Assembly (NCBI RefSeq): GCF_021531975.1
Contig: NZ_JAFBIY010000002.1
Coordinates: 1 to 64,000 of the forward strand
Origin: Faecalicatena contorta
GTDB taxonomy: Bacteria; Bacillota; Clostridia; Lachnospirales; Lachnospiraceae
Direction: 5' to 3'
Length of the DNA: 64,000 nucleotides
A model generated the notes under the pieces. That model worked only from the letters and a program-made list of their open reading frames with translations. It was not told where the DNA came from and made no database searches. A program made the translations under genes and the position numbers. Positions 17,560 through 26,532 of the stretch are shown here, piece by piece; the stretch's first letter is position 1; each line of letters starts with the position of its first letter.

Positions 17560-19059
17560 TTATTTACGAAATGCTACACTGTTCCACAGCAGTTCGTTCT
17601 TGAACTGACGAATCGTTGTATCCTTATCAATATAAACAGCTTCAATTCCCATGCTTGCAGCCCAGTCACCCATCTGCTCTGCTGTCAGGTCGTAAGAGAA
17701 TGCTGTATGATGTGCTCCGCCTGCAAGGATCCATGCCTCTGCACCTGTCTGCAGGTTCGGCTGTGGTGTCCAGAATGCGGTTGCTACCGGAAGCTTCGGC
17801 ATCGGCTTCTCCGTCTTCTTGCAGTCTACATCATTGATGATCAGACGGAATCTGTCACCTAAGTCAATGAGAGATGTTGCAATTGCTGGTCCTTCTTTCG
17901 CAGTAAATACAAGTCTTGCAGGATCTTCTCTGTTACCCATGGAAAGCGGCTGTTCCTTAATACTGATCTTGCCATCTGCGATTGTCGGACAAACTTCCAG
18001 CATGTGTGCCTGAAGGATACCTTCTTTTCCAGGAACAAGATTATATGTATAATCTTCCATGAAAGATGTTCCCTTAGCGCCTTCCATTCCCTGTGTCATA
18101 ATCTTCATGATACGAACCATTGCAGCTGTTTTCCAGTCACCTTCTGCACCGAATCCGTAACCTTTTTCCATAAGTCTCTGAATAGCAAGTCCTGGAAGCT
18201 GCTTTAATCCACCAAGGTCACCAAAGTGTGTTACGATTGCATGATAATTCTTCTCTTCCAGGAATCTTTCGAATCCGATCTCGATACCAGCCTGTACTGC
18301 TACATGCTCGCGGAATTCTTTCTCGTCTCTTCCTTCCAGAAGAATATCATATTTGTCATAGTATTCTTCTACTAATGTATCGATATCTGCCTGAGATACA
18401 GCATCCACAGCCTCCACGATCTCATTTACCGGATATGCATCTACTTCCCACCCGAACTTCAGCTGTGCTTCTACCTTGTCGCCTTCGGTAACGGCAACGT
18501 TTCTCATATTATCAGCAATACGCATTACACGTACATGACTGCTCTCGATCACACCAACTGCTGTACGCATCCAGGAACCAATCTTTTTCTGTACATTCTC
18601 ATCTGACCAGTGTCCCATTACAACCTTACGTTCCATTCCGAGACGTGTAAAGATATGGCCATACTCTCTGTCTCCATGAGCTGCCTGGTTCTCATTCATG
18701 AAATCCATATCGATCGTATCGTAAGGAATCTCCTGATTGAACTGTGTGTGCAGGTGAAGAAGAGGTTTTCTATACTCCTGAAGTCCGAGGATCCATGATT
18801 TTGCAGGAGAGAAGGTATGCATCCATGTGATAACACCGGCGCAGTTCTCATCCATATTTGCTTCATTTAATGTATTTCTGATCAGCTCATTTGTAATCAG
18901 CGTTGGTTTCCATACCACTTCATAAGGAAGGTTTCCGGAAGCATTCAAAGCCTCTACAATCTTTTTGGAATGCTCTGCTACGTGTGCAAGGCACTCATCT
19001 CCATATAAATCCTGTGAACCGGTACAGAACCAGAACTGATAATTCTTTGCTTTTAACAT
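17560..19059 (-). CDS. araA: L-arabinose isomerase
   Basis: Converts L-arabinose to L-ribulose; manganese enzyme of 499 residues, the normal length. Recognisable segments are [14 protein letters not shown] at the N-terminus, [12 protein letters not shown] near 89, [13 protein letters not shown] near 112, and the active-site glutamates and histidines in [16 protein letters not shown] and [10 protein letters not shown] near 448. First gene of araABD. GGAGAG precedes the ATG at 19059, and the promoter at 19112-19141 drives it. Confidence 0.97.
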   Translation of the reverse strand: MLKAKNYQFWFCTGSQDLYGDECLAHVAEHSKKIVEALNASGNLPYEVVWKPTLITNELIRNTLNEANMDENCAGVITWMHTFSPAKSWILGLQEYRKPLLHLHTQFNQEIPYDTIDMDFMNENQAAHGDREYGHIFTRLGMERKVVMGHWSDENVQKKIGSWMRTAVGVIESSHVRVMRIADNMRNVAVTEGDKVEAQLKFGWEVDAYPVNEIVEAVDAVSQADIDTLVEEYYDKYDILLEGRDEKEFREHVAVQAGIEIGFERFLEEKNYHAIVTHFGDLGGLKQLPGLAIQRLMEKGYGFGAEGDWKTAAMVRIMKIMTQGMEGAKGTSFMEDYTYNLVPGKEGILQAHMLEVCPTIADGKISIKEQPLSMGNREDPARLVFTAKEGPAIATSLIDLGDRFRLIINDVDCKKTEKPMPKLPVATAFWTPQPNLQTGAEAWILAGGAHHTAFSYDLTAEQMGDWAASMGIEAVYIDKDTTIRQFKNELLWNSVAFRK

Positions 19060-19111
19060 AATACTATCTCTCCTTTTTCATATTGTCGTGTCATTTTTCA
19101 CATCTGATTTT

Positions 19112-19141
19112 ATTATAGGAACAACCACTGTTCTTTTGCAA
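19112..19141 (-). promoter_or_regulatory. araA promoter with internal palindrome
   Basis: Minus-strand TTGCAA (19136-19141) and TATAAT (19112-19117) are 18 bases apart. Between them lies the inverted repeat GAACA-GTGGT-TGTTC (19119-19133), a candidate operator. Two direct copies of TTTTGCAA(TA/G)TCGG lie further upstream and are candidate AraC-family sites. Confidence 0.65.
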
Positions 19142-19195
19142 TTTCTTAAATCTGCCGATATTGCAAAAAAGTTACCTATTCCGACTTGCAAAATA

Positions 19196-19224
19196 TTGCA
19201 TTCCTTCTCAAAACCAATTACAAT
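19196..19224 (+). promoter_or_regulatory. Promoter of the AraC-family regulator
   Basis: TTGCAT (19196-19201) and TACAAT (19219-19224) are separated by 17 bases, 33 bases before the GTG start. It is divergent from the araA promoter with the TTGCAA repeats between the two. Confidence 0.6.
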
Positions 19225-19256
19225 AATGACAGAAATATACAAAAGGAGAGATAATC

Positions 19257-20327
19257 GTGACTGTATCCGAATTATGCAGACAAATGACCAGAGCAGATGT
19301 TAGAGTCCTCCCGCACGACCACCGGATAGGACCCCGCCTTGTATGCCCGGAATATTCCAAATCTGTCCAGGACGTCAAGACTTACCCTCTTCTGGAGGAG
19401 GAACAGATATTTGCCCTGTGCTGGAACTTAAAAGCAGGTATGGAGCTTTACGCCACTATGTATCCGGCGCCGGAAGAATTCTGTTATCACTACCAATTTG
19501 CTTCCGAAGAAAAAACACAACTTCATACACATGATTATATTGAGCTGGCGTATGTAGCAGAAGGCGAATTCCGTCAGCGAATCATGGGAAAAGATATCGT
19601 ATTTCACAAAGGAGAACTCTGTCTCATTGATAAGAACTGTCTGCATCAGGATTATCTGCAGAATCAGTCTGCAATCATCCTTTTTCTCGGCATTGCCAAT
19701 GATATGTTTGCAGAGATCATGAAGGAAAATATAACGGCACAGAAAATTGTGCTGTTCCTGAAACCCGCACTCCTGAAACAAAAAGACCTGCAGCAGTATC
19801 TCCATTTCCGCCCTTACGGTAACTTTAATCTCGAAATGGAGAATTGTCTCTTAAGCCTTTTTACCGAATTACATGACCGTAATACAGGTTCCCATTACAT
19901 ATGTAAAGGACTTTTGATGCGAATCTTTCACATCCTTGGAACCCAATATGAATTTTCCCTCTCAAAAGAGCAGAAAAAGACAATGAACTGGGCAGTGTTT
20001 GAAGAGATTTCGGAATACATAAAACAGCACTCCGCATCTATCACGATACAGGAGCTGGTAGATACTTTTCATTTTCAGGAAGATTACTTCAACCGACTGA
20101 TTAAAAATAAAACCGGTATGACCTATTCCGCATATGTCCAACAATTCCGCCTGGAAAAAGCCGAGCAACTTCTTACTTCATCTTCCAGAAGTGTTGAAGA
20201 AATCGCAGATATCGTAGGATATCATAATAAAGGGTATTTCTATAAGATTTTTCAGGGAAAATACGGAGTAACCCCTTCCAGATACAGAAAAGAGAACACA
20301 AAAGCGCCTGTGGCTCATATGCCATAA
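19257..20327 (+). CDS. AraC-family transcriptional regulator of the arabinose genes
   Basis: A 356-residue regulator, probably sensing arabinose or a derivative and acting on araABD. The N-terminal cupin sensor domain (about 70-170) includes HTHDYIELAYVAEG, and a C-terminal double helix-turn-helix covers about 245-345 with DYFNRLIKNKTGMTYSAYVQ and VEEIADIVGYHNKGYFYK. The start is the GTG at 19257: AAAGGAGAG is correctly spaced and no ATG competes. Divergent from araA, sharing a 197-base control region. It is not a close copy of E. coli AraC, which is about 290 residues long. Confidence 0.9.
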   Translation: MTVSELCRQMTRADVRVLPHDHRIGPRLVCPEYSKSVQDVKTYPLLEEEQIFALCWNLKAGMELYATMYPAPEEFCYHYQFASEEKTQLHTHDYIELAYVAEGEFRQRIMGKDIVFHKGELCLIDKNCLHQDYLQNQSAIILFLGIANDMFAEIMKENITAQKIVLFLKPALLKQKDLQQYLHFRPYGNFNLEMENCLLSLFTELHDRNTGSHYICKGLLMRIFHILGTQYEFSLSKEQKKTMNWAVFEEISEYIKQHSASITIQELVDTFHFQEDYFNRLIKNKTGMTYSAYVQQFRLEKAEQLLTSSSRSVEEIADIVGYHNKGYFYKIFQGKYGVTPSRYRKENTKAPVAHMP

Positions 20328-20335
20328 GGCGCTTT
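20301..20335 (+). terminator. Terminator overlapping the 3' end of the AraC-family gene
   Basis: AAAGCGCC and GGCGCTTT form an eight-base-pair stem. The left arm lies inside the last codons of the gene, and the stem is followed by TCGCTT, a weak T tract. Confidence 0.6.
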
Positions 20336-20359
20336 CGCTTAATGAAATACTTTCATATA

Positions 20360-20372
20360 ATCAGCGTAAGTA
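20360..20372 (-). repeat. Inverted copy of recombination core, distal to the recombinase
   Basis: ATCAGCGTAAGTA on the plus strand is the exact reverse complement of the 13 bases at 21345-21357. The two copies bracket the recombinase gene. The CAGCGTAAG core is also found at all target-recognition boundaries of the hsdS sequences. Confidence 0.75.
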
Positions 20373-20394
20373 CTTCCATTATTATCTTGTTGCT

Positions 20395-21321
20395 TTACAG
20401 CCCTGATAATGTCCTCATTACCAAGTCAACATCTTTATTCTCTAATTCCTGAATAATGTGTAGATATGTCTTCTGCGTTGTTGTCATGCTTGCATGACCT
20501 AATCTGCGGGCAACACTTGCAATAGATACTCCTGCGAATAATAACAAAGAAGCATGTGTGTGACGAAGACCATGAATTGAAATCTCAGATATACCACACT
20601 CTTTGCAATGCCTTGTCAGAACACCATTCACTGTGGAATTATATATTTTCGATTTACCAACAAAAATCGGCTTATCTTCTGGCAATCCCTTTACCAGTTC
20701 TGAAAACTTTACTACAATCTGCCAGTCAATCTGAATTTTTCTTATTGATGACTCATTTTTCGTTGGCAAAAACCCTCCTTCCCCCTTATAATCCCAAGTC
20801 TTACTTATTGACAATGTTTGTCTTGCAAAATCAAAGTCACCTGGGGTAATGGCAAGTGCCTCAGAAAATCGCATTCCAGTCTTTGCAACTAAAAGAATAA
20901 ACCAGTCCCAATTGGGTTCTTCTTTTATATCCAGGTGTGCTATTAATGTATGAAGCTCAAACTGGTTCAGGTATTTTATTTTTTTATTACTTGGTGTCTT
21001 CCCTTTTATGATTGCCTTTCTGGTGGGATCTCTTTCAATCAGCCCTTCGTCAACGGCATCAAGAATTGCTCCTTTGAGTTGATGATGAAAATCAAGTGTT
21101 GTCTGCCTTTCATGTTCCATTGCATAATCATTCAAAAGCTGCTGATATGCAGTTCTTGTCAACTCTGTGACCATTAATTCCGGTGCGAGCTTTTCCACCC
21201 ATTTCTGTGTCATCAGATATTTTGACATTGTTGCTTCTCGTATTGCACCTTTCTTGTATACATCCACCCATTGTTTATAATACTCAAAGAAGAGTAATGT
21301 CTTGTCTATATCATTTAGCAT
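20395..21321 (-). CDS. Tyrosine site-specific recombinase beside hsd genes
   Basis: A 308-residue XerC/phage-integrase-type enzyme. The N-terminal SAM-like core-binding domain covers about 1-105 and the catalytic domain about 120-300. Catalytic residues are visible: Arg in KTGMRFSEA, a Lys in the LPTKNES hairpin, HGLRHTH (His-x-x-Arg), LGHAS and Tyr in TQKTYLH. The open frame starts at 21378, but GGAGG six bases before the ATG at 21321 decides the start. It follows hsdR and lies between inverted 13-base copies of the hsdS boundary core. Recombinases at this position are known to shuffle hsdS specificity in several Firmicutes; that role is inferred here. Confidence 0.88.
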   Translation of the reverse strand: MLNDIDKTLLFFEYYKQWVDVYKKGAIREATMSKYLMTQKWVEKLAPELMVTELTRTAYQQLLNDYAMEHERQTTLDFHHQLKGAILDAVDEGLIERDPTRKAIIKGKTPSNKKIKYLNQFELHTLIAHLDIKEEPNWDWFILLVAKTGMRFSEALAITPGDFDFARQTLSISKTWDYKGEGGFLPTKNESSIRKIQIDWQIVVKFSELVKGLPEDKPIFVGKSKIYNSTVNGVLTRHCKECGISEISIHGLRHTHASLLLFAGVSIASVARRLGHASMTTTQKTYLHIIQELENKDVDLVMRTLSGL

Positions 21322-21344
21322 AAGTTGCCTCCATTTCTCGAAAT

Positions 21345-21357
21345 TACTTACGCTGAT
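21345..21357 (+). repeat. Recombination core copy upstream of the recombinase
   Basis: TACTTACGCTGAT, identical to the start of the hsdS repeat at 24434-24446 and inverted relative to 20360-20372. It lies between the hsdR stop codon and the recombinase ribosome-binding site. Confidence 0.75.
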
Positions 21358-21390
21358 ATAAACAATGGAATAGAACAAAGCATTATAAAT

Positions 21391-24366
21391 TTAATGAGTC
21401 ATCAGTGGTCTGATTTCTTCCTCTAAAGTCTTTCTTAATTCTGCCATCATCTGTGCATAATATTTAAACTTTGGCAAGGCTCTTTCCTGCACCGCTTTAT
21501 AACTGGTGTAATCAATGGTTGCCTTAATCGCACTTTCATTAGGAATCTCGCCATTTCTATAATGTGTTGCTGCATACATTACATCCTCTTTCGAAGCATA
21601 CCATGCGACACAAAAATCCGTGATTACTTTATCAATACAGTCCTGTTTCATATTCTCGACGATATTTAGAATAGACTGTCCTTTGTATTTATTCTCATCT
21701 AATTCAATTTCACATATCAAATTAGACATAATATCTGCGACCTTTGGATTATCCTGACGAAGGTCTTCTACATATTGTTTTACTTCATCAATCTTCTTCT
21801 GTCTCTCCTCCGGTGTTATATCCGTCTCCTCATCAGCAGGCGTGACAATATTCTGAATCAGATGAATGATATACTCATAATCAATTTTCGTATTGCTATA
21901 TGCCATCAGTTCATAATCCAAATCCACCTCAGCACCTTCTGACTCATCACCTGAATCGCCCTGTTTTTCTGGTTTTATTTCTTCTAGCACATTCAAATAA
22001 TGGCCTGCATAATCATCGTACTCTTCCTGTGTAATTCCATAATCTTCCAGCATACTGTCATCATAATTTGTAAATGATTGAAGCTGTGCAAACAGCTTAT
22101 CAAAACTCTGGAATATTTTTGCAAATATTTTCTTTTCTTTCAAAGACATACTTGGAATTTCTGAAGGTGTCTGTGCAGAAACCCGGAGGGCTGCAAGCGC
22201 TTTTCTAAATGCAGGTTCCACTTCATCCCACTCAGCTAACAGTGCTTCTTTTGTACCTCCTGCTGAATACAATTTCACTGCATCATCAACACATTTCTTA
22301 AAAAGAACTGGTGCCTGGAATGTAACAATTTGTCCATAAGTTTTATTTTTGTCATAAATTCGATTTGTTCTTGAAAAAGCCTGAATCAAATCGTGTGGTC
22401 CCATCGGCTGCCTGTCAATAAAAATGGTAGACATACATGGAGCATCAAAGCCAGTCAACAAACGATCCACAACAATCACCAAATCCAGCTGCTCACTCCT
22501 GCTCTGATATTTCCCATCTTTTCTGGCAAGTCTCTTGTTTAAATTCCCATTGTATCCCTGAATCTGAGAAAGTTCGTATTTTGTACCAAACATCTTATTG
22601 TAGTCATCCAGTGAACCCTGCATTTTCTGCTGATTTACCTGTGACCCTTCTGTATTTTCAGTTACAGAATATGTAATCGCAAACTTAGGGAAGTCGGGAA
22701 GTACCTGTCTTATCTTCTCATCAATCTTAAGCGAAGTCTCTCCACGCTTCACTTTTGTCAATAATTCATAATACTTCTGTGCCAGCGGAATTGAGCTTGT
22801 TGTAAGCAATGCCTCATAAGTCTGTCCTTTTCCATTTTGAAATCCCAATTTATGGTAAGACTTGTTCAAAATGACATCCAGTACTTTTAACATATGTGCT
22901 TCATTTTCATATACACTGCTATCTGTTTCATTAATTATATTTTTAGGTCCATTATGCTCTACCTGAAATCCAAGTACAGCATTGTCATGAATCGCATTCT
23001 GTATCGTATACTTGTGCAGACACTTACCATATAGTTCTTCCGTAGTACGTGGCAAATCACCCAACTGTGGATATGGATTTTCTGCAAATCTCGGAGTTCC
23101 CGTAAATCCAAACCATAACGAATTACCAAAGAATCTTTCCAGTTCTCTTTTTGTACCTGGACTAACCGCCCGGTGGCATTCGTCCACTACAAAAGCTATC
23201 TTTAGATTCTTTATCTTGTTATATTCCGGAGTATCTTCCTGTAGTCTCTTAATAATCAGCCGTTGCAGTTTCTGAATTGTAGTTACAATCACCTGCCGAT
23301 CGTCTGATTTCAATTTTTTCCTTAAATCATTTACATTTTCTGTTTCGTCAACATCTATCAGGTCATTATTCGCATAAGCCTGAAATGCCATAGTAGTCTG
23401 TGTATCCAGATCTTTTCTGTCTATCAAAAAGATTGCCTTGTCCAGAGCCGGAATATCCATCAAAAGATTCCTTGTTGCCTTATAAGAAGTCAATGTCTTA
23501 CCCGAACCAGTTGTATGCCATACATAACCTGATTTACCAGTTTTTGAGGCTTCTCGTATTGCTTCTATTGCGTGTATCTGATATGGACGCAATAAAATTA
23601 ACCTCTTAGCATCTTCATCTAACACAGTATACCTTGCAATCATCTCATGAGCCTCTGGTATACTCAGCACACTTTTCGCAAAATCAAGGTAATCTGTTAC
23701 TGGATTATTCTCTTTATCCAGCCATCCACTGATAAATTTCGGATTCAATTCTGTATCACTTGCCGCAGAAAAATACTTCGTATTTACCCCATTACTAATG
23801 ACAAACATCTGAACAGCAGAGAAAATCCCGGTAAACTTTCCTTCTCCAATATATTTCTTTATTTGCCAAAATCCATCCATATAGGAATGCTGCTTATTTT
23901 TCAATTCAATATGAATCATCGGAAGACCATTTATCAAAAGAGTAACATCAAATCTTCTGTCTCTTGCCAGCGCTTTCCTGTTTTCATCGGTATTCAACGA
24001 ACTATACTGATTGATCACTTCATAAACGCTACTACCGCCCGCAATATGCTCATGGTTCATTACTACCAGATGCAAACGCTCCGTATCTCTCTGAACATGC
24101 ACTTGAACTTTTCCATTCTCTCCTATCAACCACTCACCAGCCTTATAAAACGAAGAAAACTGCAATTGGTTCTTCACCTGTTCAAACTCTGTATCTGAAA
24201 GGGTTTCTCCATTCAATCTATCCTTGTTATTCTGCTCAAGAATGTATTTAAAATTTGCCCATAAATCCTCTTCTGTCTTTAAGTCCTCTCTGTAAATCCA
24301 TTGAGAATCTCCATAAACCAATTGTTCAATCAGCTTTTTTTCTATCATTGACTCTAATTCTGGCAT
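21391..24366 (-). CDS. hsdR: Type I restriction enzyme subunit R
   Basis: The 991-residue translocase/nuclease subunit. The N-terminal nuclease domain has FDVTLLINGLPMIHIELKNK (Asp...Glu-x-Lys) near 150. The SF2 helicase core has WHTTGSGKT (Walker A) near 287, VDECHR near 393 and FTGTPRF near 420, followed by helicase domain 2 (LLTGFDAP, QAFSRTNR) and a helical C-terminus. The frame is open upstream to 24972 through an hsdS-like cassette. AAAGGAG nine bases before the ATG at 24366 and homology beginning at MPELES mark this as the real start. The longer product is possible if the upstream GTG is used. Confidence 0.9.
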   Translation of the reverse strand: MPELESMIEKKLIEQLVYGDSQWIYREDLKTEEDLWANFKYILEQNNKDRLNGETLSDTEFEQVKNQLQFSSFYKAGEWLIGENGKVQVHVQRDTERLHLVVMNHEHIAGGSSVYEVINQYSSLNTDENRKALARDRRFDVTLLINGLPMIHIELKNKQHSYMDGFWQIKKYIGEGKFTGIFSAVQMFVISNGVNTKYFSAASDTELNPKFISGWLDKENNPVTDYLDFAKSVLSIPEAHEMIARYTVLDEDAKRLILLRPYQIHAIEAIREASKTGKSGYVWHTTGSGKTLTSYKATRNLLMDIPALDKAIFLIDRKDLDTQTTMAFQAYANNDLIDVDETENVNDLRKKLKSDDRQVIVTTIQKLQRLIIKRLQEDTPEYNKIKNLKIAFVVDECHRAVSPGTKRELERFFGNSLWFGFTGTPRFAENPYPQLGDLPRTTEELYGKCLHKYTIQNAIHDNAVLGFQVEHNGPKNIINETDSSVYENEAHMLKVLDVILNKSYHKLGFQNGKGQTYEALLTTSSIPLAQKYYELLTKVKRGETSLKIDEKIRQVLPDFPKFAITYSVTENTEGSQVNQQKMQGSLDDYNKMFGTKYELSQIQGYNGNLNKRLARKDGKYQSRSEQLDLVIVVDRLLTGFDAPCMSTIFIDRQPMGPHDLIQAFSRTNRIYDKNKTYGQIVTFQAPVLFKKCVDDAVKLYSAGGTKEALLAEWDEVEPAFRKALAALRVSAQTPSEIPSMSLKEKKIFAKIFQSFDKLFAQLQSFTNYDDSMLEDYGITQEEYDDYAGHYLNVLEEIKPEKQGDSGDESEGAEVDLDYELMAYSNTKIDYEYIIHLIQNIVTPADEETDITPEERQKKIDEVKQYVEDLRQDNPKVADIMSNLICEIELDENKYKGQSILNIVENMKQDCIDKVITDFCVAWYASKEDVMYAATHYRNGEIPNESAIKATIDYTSYKAVQERALPKFKYYAQMMAELRKTLEEEIRPLMTH

Positions 24367-24433
24367 TTTCGATTTCTCCTTTACTACTAATAGTTTTTTC
24401 TGCATGTATTTCAAGACATTTTTTATAAAAAAA

Positions 24434-24446
24434 TACTTACGCTGAT
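24434..24446 (+). repeat. Recombination core (LHQRK type), cassette 3
   Basis: TACTTACGCTGAT, continuing as GAAGGGTGATAAGGTTGTCG in direct repeat with the copies near 26585 and 27152. It encodes the conserved NLITLHQRK stretch on the minus strand. Confidence 0.85.
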
Positions 24447-24937
24447 GAAGGGTGATAAGGTTGTCGAGATTGGAGAAATACCGTCCAACCTTGCTTTGTT
24501 CATCCAATGATGGTACTGGAATTTCTACTTCCATTACCTTGTTCTTTGAAATGTTATATCTCGAAATTCCTTGTGCTAAGAATGTCATTTCTTTTCTGAA
24601 TGACTCAGAACGAAGCACATACGCAAGATAATTCAAATCAAATTTCTCAGTTGGTCTGTATCCAAAACAGAAGCTATTAAGGTAGGTATTATCAGCATTT
24701 TCAGGCATTACACACGACATTCCTACCTCTTCTGGTGTTTCAGATGAGGTAGTAAAAAATACATCTCCAGCTTTAACACAATTCTGTTTTGAGTCAATTT
24801 CAACCGTTTCTGTCATCTGCAAATCAGCTATAGGATTAGAAAAGACATTCATATATGTTATGAATTTTGCATCCCCATGTCCAAAATCTTCCTTTGTTTT
24901 TCCAGAAAGTCCCGTGAAGGTTGAACCCATATCCCCT

Positions 24938-24955
24938 AACTTACGCTGTTCCCAA
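24938..24955 (+). repeat. Recombination core (WEQRK type), cassette 3
   Basis: AACTTACGCTGTTCCCAA, identical to 27035-27052 and one mismatch from 27596-27613. It encodes WEQRKL on the minus strand and marks the left boundary of each target-recognition domain. Confidence 0.85.
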
Positions 24956-24968
24956 GGAAAAGTATTTA

Positions 24969-25442
24969 TCACACTTTATTTCGTACCATCATCAGAGTAT
25001 AACCAAGTAAATTTTGTCCTTTCCACAGTTCTGGATGCAACCTTTCGGGATCATTCATAGATAATCCAATACCCCATATACGATCTTTTACTGCACATTC
25101 AGCCAAAATAGCATCTTGCGTATCTCTTAATCCCTTTCGAAGCGTAGCATTCTGAGAAAATTTTGCAAGCAAACCCTCATATACAATAATCTGACGTATC
25201 CCATTCCAAATACTGTCATTATAGCCCGATACAAATCGACCCAATTCCTTAATACGCGCAACATCTTGCGTAGCAAGAATTTGTTCTGCTATCACATTAT
25301 CCTGAAAATAGAATGCCTTTTTATACATCATAAATTGTTCCATCGATGTAAAATTCATACCATCAGATGAAAAATCAGAAAGATACCAATTGCTCAAGAA
25401 TCCATTTTCTTCATTCGGATTATGAAAGCAGATTACTTTCAT
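24969..25442 (-). CDS. NADAR-family protein
   Basis: A 157-residue protein of the NADAR (YbiA/DUF1768) family. Features are an N-terminal FLSNWYLSDF stretch, SMEQFMMYKKAFYF near 32-45, a GRFVSGYNDSIWN segment near 67-79, LLAKFSQNATLRKGL near 91, and IWGIGLSM near 120. Members are linked to ADP-ribose or N-glycoside hydrolysis; some reverse guanine ADP-ribosylation and act as antitoxins to DarT-type enzymes. Here it is the third gene of a module whose first gene looks like an ADP-ribosyltransferase (25864-26517), which fits an antitoxin or repair role by inference. Its start overlaps the preceding stop (TAATG). Confidence 0.85.
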   Translation of the reverse strand: MKVICFHNPNEENGFLSNWYLSDFSSDGMNFTSMEQFMMYKKAFYFQDNVIAEQILATQDVARIKELGRFVSGYNDSIWNGIRQIIVYEGLLAKFSQNATLRKGLRDTQDAILAECAVKDRIWGIGLSMNDPERLHPELWKGQNLLGYTLMMVRNKV

Positions 25443-25858
25443 TATACTTCACCAACCTTCTGTACTGCCAAATCCAGTTCCAAATCATGAAGTCCGTAAT
25501 ACGCTTTTTTCAGAAAATCTACAGGAATTTTTTCAACCACTTTTGCACTCGGCATATTATAATACCATTGATAATATGCATAAAATTCACCAATCCAATC
25601 CGGCACAAATCCCTCAAATGCTTTTCCTGATTTCAATTCATATTGTTCTGTATCACAAAAGTACTTCCACAATTCTTTGGCATCCATCGTGTTTACATAA
25701 GCCATTGCTTCATCAACACATTTCCTTGTCTTACTAGCCATATAAGTATTAATAAAATCTTCTGTATCTTTATCAGGAAAGGACTGTGCCACAAAATCAA
25801 ACAATTTCCCCTGATTTTCTACTACATCCTCTAAATATGCTTCTGAATATGCTCTCAT
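25442..25858 (-). CDS. Small clostridial protein of the MRAY...YYQWY type, function unknown
   Basis: A 138-residue acidic protein starting MRAYSEAYLED, with EFYAYYQWYYN near 97 and LHDLELDLAV near the end. Similar small proteins are common in Clostridia, often beside DUF3990 genes, to the best of my recognition; no function is assigned. The frame is open to a GTG at 25867, but AAAGGTGAT is spaced for the ATG at 25858, five bases after the stop of the DUF3990 gene. It probably forms one unit with its two neighbours. Confidence 0.7.
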   Translation of the reverse strand: MRAYSEAYLEDVVENQGKLFDFVAQSFPDKDTEDFINTYMASKTRKCVDEAMAYVNTMDAKELWKYFCDTEQYELKSGKAFEGFVPDWIGEFYAYYQWYYNMPSAKVVEKIPVDFLKKAYYGLHDLELDLAVQKVGEV

Positions 25859-25863
25859 AGATA

Positions 25864-26517
25864 TCACCTTTCAATCAATGTACTAAACACCTTAGTTACT
25901 TTATTCGCATCGGAATTAACCAAATCACGCATACTCTTTCTAGCCACAATATCCCTCTGATTATACTTGGCATTAAATTCTGAATAATCAACTACCATCA
26001 TTTCGTCCTTAATCTCAAATAATCTAGAATATGCCAGTTCTGATTTAATGCAATACTGAATGCCCAATCCACCCAAGAAAAGCAGTTCCTCGAGAATTTC
26101 TATATCTATATTATCCCGAACAAATTCCTTCGCAATATAGAAGTAAGAGGCATTCGCTCTCCATCCTTTAATCACATCGTACTCACTAGTGTCTATGCCA
26201 TATTTTTCAATAAATTTTGCAGCCAGCATTCTATATCGCTTTGAGTCCGCAGCATCCCGATGCTTCATCAGTTCCGCAAGCCATGCCAGAACATCTTTCT
26301 CCTGAAAATCCAATATCTTAAGATCATCACAATCCAATTCATACTTATGAACCCAACCATTGGTATCGTTTGGTCTGCATACCGCCCACTCTTTAGCAAG
26401 CTCTATACTTTCTGTCAGATAAAAACCACGCCCATAATCGTGCTTGTTATCACCTCGTCCATATGTTGGTGTAACCTCCTTATTCGGAGTACCATGATAT
26501 AAAATTATTTTTCCCAT
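25864..26517 (-). CDS. DUF3990-type protein, ADP-ribosyltransferase-like
   Basis: A 217-residue protein. The N-terminus has ILYHGTPN (His8), then DYGRGFYLTESIELAKEWA (27-45), matching the first and second motifs of ADP-ribosyltransferase folds (His-Gly and Gly-x-Gly-x-Tyr with a following helix). The third catalytic position, often Glu or Gln, is not certain here. DUF3990 membership is by recognition of this pattern. It follows hsdS by 15 bases; AGGAGG precedes the ATG at 26517. Position before the small protein and NADAR suggests a modifying enzyme with a reversing partner, such as a toxin-antitoxin pair. Confidence 0.75.
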   Translation of the reverse strand: MGKIILYHGTPNKEVTPTYGRGDNKHDYGRGFYLTESIELAKEWAVCRPNDTNGWVHKYELDCDDLKILDFQEKDVLAWLAELMKHRDAADSKRYRMLAAKFIEKYGIDTSEYDVIKGWRANASYFYIAKEFVRDNIDIEILEELLFLGGLGIQYCIKSELAYSRLFEIKDEMMVVDYSEFNAKYNQRDIVARKSMRDLVNSDANKVTKVFSTLIER

Positions 26518-26532
26518 TTTTCTCAGTTCCTC

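Larger units (their letters stand above)
24367..24972 (-). pseudogene. Third hsdS target-recognition cassette, in frame with hsdR
   Basis: About 200 codons resembling one half of HsdS: WEQRKLGD at the start, a target-recognition domain, then IPVPSLDEQ and NLDNLITLHQRK, and a short helical tail LKYMQKKLL. It begins abruptly at WEQRK, where the two halves of the intact HsdS also begin, and has no stop before hsdR. A GTG at 24972 overlaps the NADAR stop codon (GTGA), but no good ribosome-binding site precedes it. It is best read as a silent or donor specificity cassette; a translated half-HsdS fused to HsdR cannot be excluded. Confidence 0.75.

Noticed and set aside
24366-24972. A deliberate HsdS-HsdR fusion enzyme of 1193 residues
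   Set aside because: HsdR has its own Shine-Dalgarno and ATG at 24366, and the GTG at 24972 lacks one. Annotated as two features, with the fusion kept only as a possibility.
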